Shown piece by piece: positions 1-5,661 of a stretch of DNA of 8,349 bases. The stretch's first letter is position 1; each line of letters starts with the position of its first letter. The translations under genes and the position numbers were made by a program. This DNA is from Methanobacteriota archaeon (GTDB lineage Archaea > Thermoplasmatota > Thermoplasmata > RBG-16-68-12). Under the pieces are notes generated by a model that saw only the letters and a list, made by a program, of their open reading frames with translations, made no database searches and was not told the DNA's origin. The stretch is from the NCBI GenBank assembly GCA_005879045.1, contig VBLV01000156.1:3458-11806 (forward strand). The letters are read 5' to 3'.

Positions 1-13
1 CATCCTCGGCGCG

Positions 14-694
14 TTGGAACCCGTTGGCCTTCTCACTTCGCTCCGCGAAGAGCAACGGATGCTCAGCGAACGCGTCGTCGAAGAGGATATGGGCGTACAA
101 TTCGAACGAATCGCCGGAGTCGACGCAGGCTATGACGGAGATGAGACCTACGTTGTGGTCATATGCCTCGACCGGAATGATCTCGATCCGATCGACATCG
201 CCGTCGTGAAACGACGGGCCGAGTTTCCGTACATCCCGACGTACCTCGCCTATCGCGAGTTTCCGGGAATCGAGGCCGCTGTTCGTCGCCTCGATCAGCG
301 ACCGGACGTCCTCCTGGTTGACGGTCACGGTCGCCTGCATCCGGCTCTGTTCGGAATCGCGTGCTACGTGGGAGTTCGACTCGACCTCCCGACGATCGGT
401 GTGGCGAAGCACTCGCTGGTGGGTCGTGTGACCAAGAGAGGCCATCCGCCCTCGGGAGCGATGGCGATCGAATTCCAAGGTCGGGTCCGCGGGTACGCGT
501 GGACCCCTCCGGGCCGCGAGCGACCGATCTTCGTCTCAATCGGCCACCGCATCACGCTCGCGCGCGCCCTCGAGGTGGTCCGCGCCTCAACTCTCCAAGG
601 ACATCCAGAACCGCTGAAGCTCGCTGACCGGATCGGACGGGAGATGAAAAGGAATAAGAGAAATGAAAAACGGAAAAAGGGTGCGACGCGATGA
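14..694 (+). CDS. nfi: Endonuclease V (deoxyinosine 3' endonuclease family)
   Basis: Endonuclease V cleaves the second phosphodiester bond 3' of deoxyinosine in DNA, and many homologues also cut inosine-containing RNA. The 226-residue product has the usual family length. It shows IAGVDAGY (catalytic Asp37), YIPTYLAYRE (Tyr73 wedge and Glu82), DGHGRLHP (Asp103, His109), TIGVAKHSL (Lys132), SIGHRI, and PEPLKLADR near residues 198-206. The spacing matches the Thermotoga enzyme's D43/Y80/E89/D110/H116/K139 with a constant offset of 6-7. The YIP-G motif usual after the Tyr is YIPT here. The frame is open to the left edge, so the TTG at 14 is only the first visible start; ATG at 59 (Met16) is an alternative. 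No Shine-Dalgarno is visible. The last 17 residues are Lys/Arg-rich, which is unusual. The family call is very sure; the exact start is not. Confidence 0.95.
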   Translation: MEPVGLLTSLREEQRMLSERVVEEDMGVQFERIAGVDAGYDGDETYVVVICLDRNDLDPIDIAVVKRRAEFPYIPTYLAYREFPGIEAAVRRLDQRPDVLLVDGHGRLHPALFGIACYVGVRLDLPTIGVAKHSLVGRVTKRGHPPSGAMAIEFQGRVRGYAWTPPGRERPIFVSIGHRITLARALEVVRASTLQGHPEPLKLADRIGREMKRNKRNEKRKKGATR

Positions 695-738
695 GTCGCC
701 GAGCGACATATCACCGCGAGGGCTGGCCGGGCAAGCGG

Positions 739-777
739 CTATCTCTTCTTTTTCTTGCCCTTCTTTTTCTTGGCCAC
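739..777 (-). CDS. Possible lysine-rich micropeptide (12 codons)
   Basis: The minus strand reads GTG GCC, then lysine codons split by one glycine codon, then AGA TAG, giving MAKKKKGKKKKR. A GGGAGG sequence (784-789) lies 6 nt upstream of the GTG, the best Shine-Dalgarno match in the window. A TATA-like CTTTTAAG (815-822 on the minus strand) would place a transcript start near 792, about 15 nt before the start codon. Such a basic peptide could bind nucleic acid, but no family is recognised and no function is claimed. The alternative is that this is simply the reverse of the T-rich terminator of the upstream nuclease gene. The ordered promoter, Shine-Dalgarno and start signals keep it open. Confidence 0.35.
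   Translation of the reverse strand: MAKKKKGKKKKR
742..771 (+). terminator. T-tract, probable archaeal-type terminator of the endonuclease V gene
   Basis: About 50 nt after the endonuclease V stop, the plus strand carries pyrimidine-rich DNA with two runs of five T. These lie in two copies of the 13-mer CTTCTTTTTCTTG (745-757 and 760-772, period 15). Archaeal RNA polymerase stops at oligo-T runs without needing a hairpin, so this is a plausible 3' end signal. The same bases on the other strand encode a possible Lys-rich micro-ORF, so the T-runs may instead be a by-product of lysine codons. Confidence 0.4.
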
Positions 778-814
778 TTCTGTCCTCCCTATTTTCTGTA
801 TAGACAAAAGGGGT

Positions 815-822
815 CTTAAAAG
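815..822 (-). promoter_or_regulatory. TATA-like box for the Lys-rich micro-ORF
   Basis: CTTTTAAG on the minus strand, centred about 41 nt upstream of the micro-ORF GTG. An archaeal start about 26 nt downstream would leave a leader of roughly 15 nt that includes the GGGAGG at 784-789. This rests on position and AT content only. Confidence 0.3.
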
Positions 823-855
823 TAGCGAAGCAACAAGAAAACGTCCATTTTGCGA

Positions 856-866
856 TTTATATAAAA
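856..866 (+). promoter_or_regulatory. TATA box upstream of ketopantoate reductase
   Basis: TTTATATAAAA is the strongest TATA-like sequence in the window and sits in the AT-rich gap after endonuclease V. A start about 26 nt downstream (near 887) gives a leader of about 40 nt to the GTG at 927. The core TTTATATAAA is almost a perfect palindrome, so it could also direct transcription on the minus strand toward the micro-ORF. Confidence 0.5.
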
Positions 867-926
867 ACGAGGAGATGCGAAACGCACATCGAAACCGTTT
901 TGGAGTGCGCCCGCATCACGCGAATC

Positions 927-1853
927 GTGGAAATTCTCGTGTTCGGTGCGGGCGCGATCGGCAGCTTCTTCGGAGGCCTTCTTTCCCAGCGGCATGATGT
1001 GACGCTCATCGGGAGGGCGGAGCACATTTCCGCCGTCAAATCCCACGGATTGCGCGTCTCCGGAAAGACGTCGATTATCGCGAAACCCCACGCCGCAATG
1101 CGAGTACCGCAAGGCGCGAAACCGGATTTCGTATTCGTCACGACGAAATCGTACGACACCGCGAACACGATGATAGCGTTGCGTGCGTTCGCAGACCGGG
1201 CGATCTTCGTCACACTTCAAAACGGCCTCGGGAACGCGGAGACCATCGCGAGGACCGCGCGGCGCGTCGTCGCGGGCACGACCGCGCACGGCGTCACATT
1301 CGTCGGGCCGGGCGAGATCCGGCACGCAGGCGTCGGCGAGACGATGATCGGCGCCTGGAGTCGCGTCAGCGAATCCGATCTCGTCCGCTTGCGGGATCTC
1401 CTCGCGGATGTCGGGATTGTCGCGAGTGTGACGAGCGACATCCGGACCGAGTTGTGGTCCAAACTGGTCGTGAACGCTTCGATCAACCCGATCGCAGCGC
1501 TCGCCGAAGTCCCGAACGGGCGCATTGTTCGAGACAAACTCCTTCTCGGCGTCCTTGAGGCCGTGTGCCGCGAGGCGACCGCGGTCGCGAAGGCCGAGGG
1601 CGCGCGCGTCGACGAGGAAGAGTTACGACATCGCACGATCCTCGTCGCGAAGCGGACGGCGGCGAACCGGGCGAGCATGCTCCAAGATTTGGACCGTCAC
1701 CATCGAACGGAAATCGACGCAATCACCGGATCGATCGTCCGGGCCGCTGAGCGTCACCGGATTTCCGTTCCACTGAACGCAAGTCTCTACGCGCTGGTGC
1801 GAGCCAGGGAGGCGGCTTTCCGCGTGACGTCGGGCGCGAACGTTCGCGACTAA
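927..1853 (+). CDS. panE: 2-dehydropantoate 2-reductase (ketopantoate reductase)
   Basis: Reduces 2-dehydropantoate to pantoate with NAD(P)H, a step toward coenzyme A. From the GTG at 927 the protein has 308 residues. It opens with a Rossmann strand and GxGxxG (FGAGAIGSFFGG, residues 6-17), followed by VTTKSYD with Lys74, the TLQNGLG loop with Asn99, GTTAHGVTF, and the C-terminal helical domain. That domain has ELWSKLVVNASINP (catalytic-type Lys179, Asn183, Asn187) and the substrate-site stretch RTEIDAITGSIVRAA with Glu262. All expected key residues are present. The TTG at 900 would add nine residues (MECARITRI) not typical of the family, so GTG 927 is preferred; neither start has a clear Shine-Dalgarno. 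It looks like its own transcription unit from the TATA at 856. CoA feedback, known for some archaeal homologues, cannot be judged here. Confidence 0.93.
   Translation: MEILVFGAGAIGSFFGGLLSQRHDVTLIGRAEHISAVKSHGLRVSGKTSIIAKPHAAMRVPQGAKPDFVFVTTKSYDTANTMIALRAFADRAIFVTLQNGLGNAETIARTARRVVAGTTAHGVTFVGPGEIRHAGVGETMIGAWSRVSESDLVRLRDLLADVGIVASVTSDIRTELWSKLVVNASINPIAALAEVPNGRIVRDKLLLGVLEAVCREATAVAKAEGARVDEEELRHRTILVAKRTAANRASMLQDLDRHHRTEIDAITGSIVRAAERHRISVPLNASLYALVRAREAAFRVTSGANVRD
1835..1848. repeat. 14-bp perfect palindrome at the 3' end of panE, beside the TBP promoter
   Basis: CGCGAACGTTCGCG is a perfect 14-bp dyad lying inside the last codons of the reductase gene. It ends 8 bp before the TATA-like box at 1857, which is a position suited to a regulator upstream of the TBP promoter. 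Roughly one chance palindrome of this size would be expected in every two such windows, so the operator idea is weak. Confidence 0.3.
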
Positions 1854-1856
1854 ACC

Positions 1857-1864
1857 TTATAAAG
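1857..1864 (+). promoter_or_regulatory. TATA-like box of the TBP operon
   Basis: TTATAAAG begins four bases after the panE stop, preceded by ACC. A second AT-rich stretch (CTATTTAG, 1867-1874) follows closely. Transcription would start near 1887-1897, leaving a 40-50 nt leader to the TTG at 1938. GGTGGTG at 1926-1932, 5 nt before the start codon, can pair with the CACC part of the 16S rRNA 3' end. Because the product is TBP, this box could be autoregulated, which is conjecture. Confidence 0.5.
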
Positions 1865-1937
1865 GGCTATTTAGCTCCCCTCAGTACCAAACCTCGTTTC
1901 AGCCCCTTAGTGGCCTCGACGGGATGGTGGTGTAGCT

Positions 1938-2486
1938 TTGGCCAAAATCAAGATTGAGAACGTCGTCGCCTCGACCTCCCTCGGAGAGGAACTTGACCTC
2001 CAGGCGATCGCCCTCGCCCTCGGCGGGGCGGAGTATGAGCCAGAGCAGTTCCCCGGGCTCATCTACCGATTAAAGGAGCCGAAGACCGCGACGCTCCTCT
2101 TCCGAAGCGGAAAAGTCGTGTGCACCGGGGCGAAGAGCCTCGAGCACGTCAAGACCGCGATCGACATGGTCGCGAAGCAGATCGAGGCGGCCGGCATCCC
2201 GATCAAAAAGAATCCGGTGATCGAGGTCCAGAACATCGTTGCATCCTCAGACCTCGGAACGGAGATCAACCTGAACGCAATCGCCATCTCCCTCGGCCTC
2301 GAGAAGGTCGAGTATGAGCCGGAGCAGTTCCCCGGACTCGTGTACCGAATCGACGTGCCGAAGGTGGTCGTCCTCCTCTTCGGCAGCGGCAAGCTCGTCT
2401 GCACGGGCGCCCGGAAGCCCTCGGATGTCGAGGAGGCGGTCGAGAAGATCACGCAGGAGCTGAAGGCCGCCGGGCTGCTCCGCTAG
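1938..2486 (+). CDS. tbp: TATA-box-binding protein (archaeal TBP)
   Basis: General transcription factor that binds and bends the TATA box and, with TFB, recruits RNA polymerase. The 182 residues form the classic two-repeat saddle: repeat I about 3-86 and repeat II about 94-180. Each has IENVVAS/VQNIVAS (Asn8, Asn99), [11 protein letters not shown] and LLF-SGK-VCTGA. The four intercalating phenylalanines are F38, F55, F131 and F148. Length is normal for archaea. The acidic C-terminal tail found in many archaeal TBPs is absent; it ends AAGLLR. The start is TTG at 1938 with GGTGGTG 5 nt upstream. It is the first gene of a probable operon with the SRPBCC gene (3-nt gap) and the TatD-like gene. 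The two halves share a 26-bp DNA stretch with one mismatch. Identity is essentially certain. Confidence 0.98.
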   Translation: MAKIKIENVVASTSLGEELDLQAIALALGGAEYEPEQFPGLIYRLKEPKTATLLFRSGKVVCTGAKSLEHVKTAIDMVAKQIEAAGIPIKKNPVIEVQNIVASSDLGTEINLNAIAISLGLEKVEYEPEQFPGLVYRIDVPKVVVLLFGSGKLVCTGARKPSDVEEAVEKITQELKAAGLLR

Positions 2487-2489
2487 GCG

Positions 2490-2954
2490 ATGTTAGAACT
2501 TCGGACCGACATCGAGATCGACGCGCCGGTCGAGCGCGTGTGGGAAGTCCTGACGGACTTCGACCGGTTCCCGGATTGGAATCCGTTCATCCGACGGATC
2601 CATGGCAATGCCCAAGTCGGCTCGCGACTCGACGTGTTCCTCGGAGCGTCGGGGACCCGCGGGATGCGGTTCCGACCCATTGTGACGAAGGTCGTCCCGA
2701 ACCGCGAACTCCGGTGGCTCGGCCGCTTGGGTCTCCCTCGACTCTTCGACGGCGAGCACATCTTTCAGATCGAGCCCCTCGGGCCAACTCGCGCCCGGTT
2801 CATCCAACGGGAGCGATTCCGCGGTCTGCTCGTCCCGCTGATGGCTCGGAGCCTCAACCGAGACGCTCGCCGAGGTTTCGAGGAAATGAATCACGCGCTC
2901 CAAGCACGCGTCCATGCGGCTCCTGAGAGTCGCATCGGAACCGGGAAAGCCTAA
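2490..2954 (+). CDS. SRPBCC-fold (START/polyketide-cyclase-like) domain protein
   Basis: This 154-residue protein fits the SRPBCC superfamily, whose helix-grip fold binds hydrophobic ligands in a deep cavity. The N-terminal strand and helix carry IDAPVERVWEVLTDFDRFPDW (residues 10-30) with NPFIR after it, the usual signature. The later strands show FDGEHIFQIEPLG and TRARFIQRERFRG (about 86-112), then LLVPL and a long C-terminal helix. No signal peptide or membrane segment is visible. The ligand cannot be predicted; relatives include polyketide cyclases, lipid carriers and stress proteins. The ATG lies 3 nt after the TBP stop with no strong Shine-Dalgarno, suggesting translational coupling. 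The fold is confident and the function unknown. Confidence 0.85.
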   Translation: MLELRTDIEIDAPVERVWEVLTDFDRFPDWNPFIRRIHGNAQVGSRLDVFLGASGTRGMRFRPIVTKVVPNRELRWLGRLGLPRLFDGEHIFQIEPLGPTRARFIQRERFRGLLVPLMARSLNRDARRGFEEMNHALQARVHAAPESRIGTGKA

Positions 2955-2978
2955 GAGACCGCCCTCGTTTGGCGAGGC

Positions 2979-3812
2979 GTGGCGATCTTCGACAACCACA
3001 TTCATCTGCGTGCGAGCTTCAAAGGCGTCGAGGCCGCGAAGGCCTTCGAGAAATCGGGCGGCACGGCGATCCTGCTGACGCACAGCCCGTACGCCGAAGT
3101 GCCGATCACCCGGGCGGACGACTACGAGAAAGCGTACGGCTTGACGCTCGCGATGGCCGATGCCGTCCGGGCGGCCACTGTCCTCCAGGTGTTCGTCGCA
3201 CTCGGGCCGTATCCGGTCGAGTTCATCGACTTGCGGGAGACGCTCGGTCGCGAGGCTGCGATGGACGCGATGAGGCGTGCGATCGACCTCGCCGCGGACC
3301 ACATCCGTGAACGAAGGGCCGTCGCCTTCGGCGAAATCGGGAGGCCGCATTTCCCCGTCGACCCGGACATCGTCCGGGCGTGCAACGAGATTGTCGGGTA
3401 CGCGATGGCTCAGGCCAGGAGCCTCGAATGCGCGGTCGTCCTGCATACCGAGGACCCGACGCCGACGACGTTTGCGGAGTTCGCGGCCATGGCTGCGAGG
3501 GCGGGGCTCGACCCCAAGTATGTCGTGAAGCATCATTCGACGCCGTTCACCCGACGCGAGGACACTGCGGGACTCGTGCCTTCGATCCTGGCGAAGGAAG
3601 AGCTCGCCGCGCAGGCCCTGAAAGGCGGCCCCCGATTCCTCCTGGAAACCGACTACATCGACGATCCGCGCCGGCCCGGGGCCGTCTTGGGACCCGCGAC
3701 GGTGCCGAAGAAGACCAAGGCGTGGCTCGAGAAAGGGTTGCTCACAACCGAGCAGGCTTCGTCGATCCACCACGACTTGCCCGAAAAGACTTACCGTATC
3801 GAAATCAACTGA
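2979..3812 (+). CDS. TatD-related TIM-barrel metal-dependent hydrolase
   Basis: This 277-residue protein belongs to the TatD/amidohydrolase-like metal-dependent hydrolases, resembling the archaeal COG1099-type group rather than classical TatD. Visible metal ligands are the HxH after strand 1 (DNHIHL, His7 and His9), Glu119 in FGEIG, His156 in VVLHTE, His185 or His186 in VKHHS, and Asp225 in LETDYIDDP. TatD enzymes are 3'-5' DNA exonucleases or deoxyribonucleases; this subgroup is poorly characterised and its substrate cannot be told from sequence. The GTG at 2979 puts the metal motif right at the N-terminus, as in the family. The 24-nt gap from the SRPBCC gene suggests co-transcription with TBP. 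The fold and metal site are well supported. Confidence 0.88.
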   Translation: MAIFDNHIHLRASFKGVEAAKAFEKSGGTAILLTHSPYAEVPITRADDYEKAYGLTLAMADAVRAATVLQVFVALGPYPVEFIDLRETLGREAAMDAMRRAIDLAADHIRERRAVAFGEIGRPHFPVDPDIVRACNEIVGYAMAQARSLECAVVLHTEDPTPTTFAEFAAMAARAGLDPKYVVKHHSTPFTRREDTAGLVPSILAKEELAAQALKGGPRFLLETDYIDDPRRPGAVLGPATVPKKTKAWLEKGLLTTEQASSIHHDLPEKTYRIEIN

Positions 3813-3855
3813 TCACAACGTGCCAGTTTGTGAGCATCAAGTTTCGCCCGTCCCG

Positions 3856-4131
3856 CTAGCGTCGGACGCGAAAGCCACGGAATTCTCCTTTCGGCTCGGA
3901 CCAAGACACCTCGACCGATTCGACCCTTGCGTGAGGTTGGGACGCCTTGTTCCACTCGATGCATGTCTCAATCATGGACCGATCGCCTTCGAACACCGCC
4001 TCTACGCTTCCATCCCATCGGTTCTCGACGTACCCGTCAAGTCCCAACGATTCCGCCTTCTCCGCACAATACGCTCGAAAGTTCACTCCTTGCACGCGTC
4101 CGAGAAAGACAACGACTGCGCGGACTTTCAC
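3856..4131 (-). CDS. acyP: Acylphosphatase
   Basis: A small enzyme that hydrolyses acyl phosphates such as acetyl phosphate and 1,3-bisphosphoglycerate. The 91 residues match the family's length. The phosphate loop is GRVQGVNFRAY with catalytic Arg19, and the catalytic asparagine is Asn37 in GYVENRWDGSVEAVFEG. These correspond to the usual Arg/Asn pair about 18 residues apart. VNFR replaces the commoner VGFR. The start is GTG, overlapped by a GAGGTG; no other in-frame start lies close upstream. A TATA-like box (4180-4189, minus strand) would give a leader of about 27 nt, so the gene may be transcribed separately from the membrane-protein gene 157 nt upstream. It converges on the TatD-like gene with 43 bp between stops. 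Confidence 0.93.
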   Translation of the reverse strand: MKVRAVVVFLGRVQGVNFRAYCAEKAESLGLDGYVENRWDGSVEAVFEGDRSMIETCIEWNKASQPHARVESVEVSWSEPKGEFRGFRVRR

Positions 4132-4179
4132 CTCGAAGCGAAACGAGACGACGCGAAAGAACTTTACTGGCCACTCGGG

Positions 4180-4189
4180 TACGATAAAG
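4180..4189 (-). promoter_or_regulatory. CTTTATCGTA box upstream of acylphosphatase
   Basis: The minus strand reads CTTTATCGTA, the same 10-mer found twice upstream of the methyltransferase gene. It lies about 53 nt (box centre) before the acylphosphatase GTG, in the gap between the two minus-strand genes. It is TATA-like and placed for a start near 4158. Confidence 0.45.
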
Positions 4190-4288
4190 AATCAGAATCT
4201 CTACACTCTGGCTCGCTGCCTGTGTTCTGAAGCCGCAGCCTCACCGCCCGGAGGCACATTCTAAGATGGAGAACCGCCCGCGAATATG

Positions 4289-4495
4289 TCAGCCGGGGGT
4301 GCGTTGTTTGTGCCGATCCCAAACGTAGACGAAGGTCCCGGCAGCGAGTATCAGCAAGAAGAAGACGCTGCCTGAAACATCGAGCGAGCCGGGGACCAGC
4401 AAGTAGAGGAGACGCGCGGAAAGGCCCCACAACCCAACGAGCAGAAGGAAAAGACTGACAAGCGCGGCGTATGTAAGTCGATGCTTCTCCGCCAT
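4289..4495 (-). CDS. Small two-helix membrane protein
   Basis: A 68-residue protein with no recognised family. It has a short charged N-terminus (MAEKHR), a first hydrophobic helix at about 8-33 with Leu-rich runs and a single Arg at 28, a short loop with Pro, Gly, Ser and Asp (34-41), a second helix at about 42-58 (VFFLLILAAG), and a basic tail (DRHKQR). By the positive-inside rule both ends should be cytoplasmic. The ATG at 4495 is the only good start in frame, and no Shine-Dalgarno is clear; a hairpin ends 3 nt upstream. It precedes acylphosphatase on the same strand but 157 nt away. That it is a real gene is supported by its composition and clean hydrophobic pattern, not by homology. Confidence 0.6.
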   Translation of the reverse strand: MAEKHRLTYAALVSLFLLLVGLWGLSARLLYLLVPGSLDVSGSVFFLLILAAGTFVYVWDRHKQRTPG

Positions 4496-4497
4496 CT

Positions 4498-4538
4498 CGA
4501 GGCACGAGATGCCTCGCCCGGCATCTTCCTTCCGGGCG
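4498..4538 (-). other. Cluster of mutually exclusive hairpins before the membrane-protein gene
   Basis: Three inverted repeats overlap here. CGAGGCA/TGCCTCG pair at 4498-4504 and 4510-4516 (7 bp, 5-nt loop). GATGCC/GGCATC pair at 4508-4513 and 4520-4525 (6 bp, 6-nt loop). CGCCCGG/CCGGGCG pair at 4515-4521 and 4532-4538 (7 bp, 10-nt loop). The first ends 3 nt before the membrane-protein ATG on the minus strand. If the leader is transcribed, it could fold in alternative ways. No known riboswitch is recognised. Confidence 0.35.
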
Positions 4539-4624
4539 GCTCGGGGCCGATGGAGCGGCCTTGACCTCGTGCCATCGTGGGGGACCGGTCCGGAAGGGGA
4601 GATTGATAACGGTCAGCCCGATGA

Positions 4625-4664
4625 CGGACTCGTGCGGCTGCTTCCGGCGATGCGGTCGAGTCCG
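4625..4664. repeat. 8-bp inverted repeat in the divergent spacer
   Basis: CGGACTCG (4625-4632) and CGAGTCCG (4657-4664) are perfect inverted repeats around a 24-nt GC-rich loop. They lie 32 bp before the first CTTTATCGTA box. This could be a transcribed hairpin or a spaced operator. It lacks tRNA features. Confidence 0.3.
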
Positions 4665-4695
4665 AACGTGAGCTTTGTGACGCCTTGACTGTTCT

Positions 4696-4705
4696 CTTTA
4701 TCGTA
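4696..4705 (+). promoter_or_regulatory. Distal CTTTATCGTA box of the methyltransferase
   Basis: First of two identical CTTTATCGTA boxes before the methyltransferase, 32 bp (about three helical turns) ahead of the second. As a TATA box it would give a start near 4727 and a leader of about 35 nt. It may be a second promoter or a binding site for a factor. Confidence 0.4.
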
Positions 4706-4727
4706 CGCCGTGGACAAGTGAAAGGAA

Positions 4728-4737
4728 CTTTATCGTA
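4728..4737 (+). promoter_or_regulatory. Proximal CTTTATCGTA box, likely TATA box of the methyltransferase
   Basis: The box centre is about 28 nt before the ATG at 4761, which is the spacing expected if transcription starts at or next to the start codon. No Shine-Dalgarno is visible, so a leaderless mRNA is likely. Confidence 0.5.
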
Positions 4738-4760
4738 GCGACAGGCGATTCGAGCAGACG

Positions 4761-5534
4761 ATGCCGGGAGCCGCTCGAGAGGCGGAGTCAGAATCCGTCG
4801 ATCGCCTCCGACCGTATGTCGAGCGCGCCCGGGCGTTCGTCGGGTGGAATCTTGACCGCGTTTCGCCGAAGCGAATCGGACCCGGGCTGCCGTGGGACTA
4901 CAAACGACGGGCGAAGAAGCTCCTGGCGCGCGCCTCGTATGCGCTCGACGTCGGAACGGGCGGCGGCGAACTGTTCGCGGAACTTTGCGACGCCTACCGC
5001 GGACGTGCGGTCGCGTCGGAGCCGTGGGCCGTGAACGCGCCAATTGCCAAACGAGCGCTGTCGGAGCGACGGATCGAGGTGGTTCGCGCGCACAGCCTCT
5101 ACCTCCCGTTTCAGGACGGTGCGTTCGACCTCGTCCTCGATCGGCACGAGGAGATGGATCCCGAGGAGGTCCATCGAGTCCTCGCACCGGGAGGAATGGT
5201 CTACACGCAGCAAATTGGCCGCAACGAGTGGAATGAACTGCGACCGTTCTTCCCCCGGATGCAGGACTTCGGCCCGCTCCTCGACCGATATGTGCGGGGA
5301 TTCCAGCGAGCGGGGATGATCGTGGCTCGAGCCGAAACGCGTGACATCCGCGTGGCGTACCGCGGACTCGGCGAGCTCGTGTATCTGCTCTGTATCTCGC
5401 CTTGGACGATCCCTGATTTTGATCCCCTAGGGCGAGATCTAGTCCCTCTTCGCCGAGCCGAGGACCGGCTCACGACAACGGATGGCGTCGCGCTCACCGA
5501 GAGCCGCTTCATCATCGAAGCCCGCAAGCCGTAG
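4761..5534 (+). CDS. Class I SAM-dependent methyltransferase
   Basis: A 257-residue Rossmann-fold methyltransferase. Motif I is ALDVGTGGGE (61-70), the SAM-binding glycine loop. An acidic residue ends strand 2 (ASEPW, Glu87). The stretch AHSLYLPFQDGAFDLVLDRH (110-129) covers the adenine-contact region and strand 4, and VLAPGG (140-145) is the usual turn before strand 5. A 50-residue, helix-rich N-terminus with PGLPWDYKRRAKKLL precedes the core. The C-terminal SPWTIPDFDP (213-222) is probably part of the substrate pocket. The substrate is unknown: small molecule, tRNA and protein targets all remain possible. The ATG at 4761 fits a leaderless start from the box at 4728. The CBS-HPF gene follows 127 nt later on the same strand with its own TATA-like box. 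Confidence 0.87.
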   Translation: MPGAAREAESESVDRLRPYVERARAFVGWNLDRVSPKRIGPGLPWDYKRRAKKLLARASYALDVGTGGGELFAELCDAYRGRAVASEPWAVNAPIAKRALSERRIEVVRAHSLYLPFQDGAFDLVLDRHEEMDPEEVHRVLAPGGMVYTQQIGRNEWNELRPFFPRMQDFGPLLDRYVRGFQRAGMIVARAETRDIRVAYRGLGELVYLLCISPWTIPDFDPLGRDLVPLRRAEDRLTTTDGVALTESRFIIEARKP

Positions 5535-5615
5535 CCGCGGCAGCCGTTCTAGGTCCTCCCGCCAGGTCTCCTGCGATTGGGTTCGCCGGTTTCGGGAACC
5601 AATCGCCGCACTTTT

Positions 5616-5623
5616 CTTATACG
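5616..5623 (+). promoter_or_regulatory. TATA-like box of the CBS-HPF gene
   Basis: CTTATACG follows a T-run in the methyltransferase-CBS gap. A start near 5645 would leave a leader of about 17 nt that includes GGAG at 5648-5651, 10 nt before the ATG at 5662. This supports the internal ATG over the ATG at 5482 that overlaps the methyltransferase. Confidence 0.45.
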
Positions 5624-5661
5624 CCAGCCCGCTATCGCTCTCTCCCCGGAGCGGGTTCTTC

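Noticed and set aside
2493..3773. 426-codon open frame on the minus strand
   Set aside because: It lies antisense to the SRPBCC and TatD-like genes, which have clear motifs. Its product is rich in Arg, Glu, Pro and Gly with no recognisable domain, as expected from GC-rich codon bias.
4625..4664. tRNA or box C/D guide RNA in the divergent spacer
   Set aside because: There is no TψC or anticodon arm and no CCA-end geometry. The CGATGA near 4619 has no matching box D at a suitable distance.
4351..5187. 278-codon open frame on the minus strand
   Set aside because: Spans the methyltransferase start, the spacer and the membrane-protein gene in other frames; an Arg/Pro-rich shadow.
5482..5661. N-terminal extension of the CBS protein from ATG 5482
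   Set aside because: It overlaps the methyltransferase coding end and gives a Ser/Arg-rich segment with no CBS homology. A TATA-like box and GGAG lie between it and ATG 5662.
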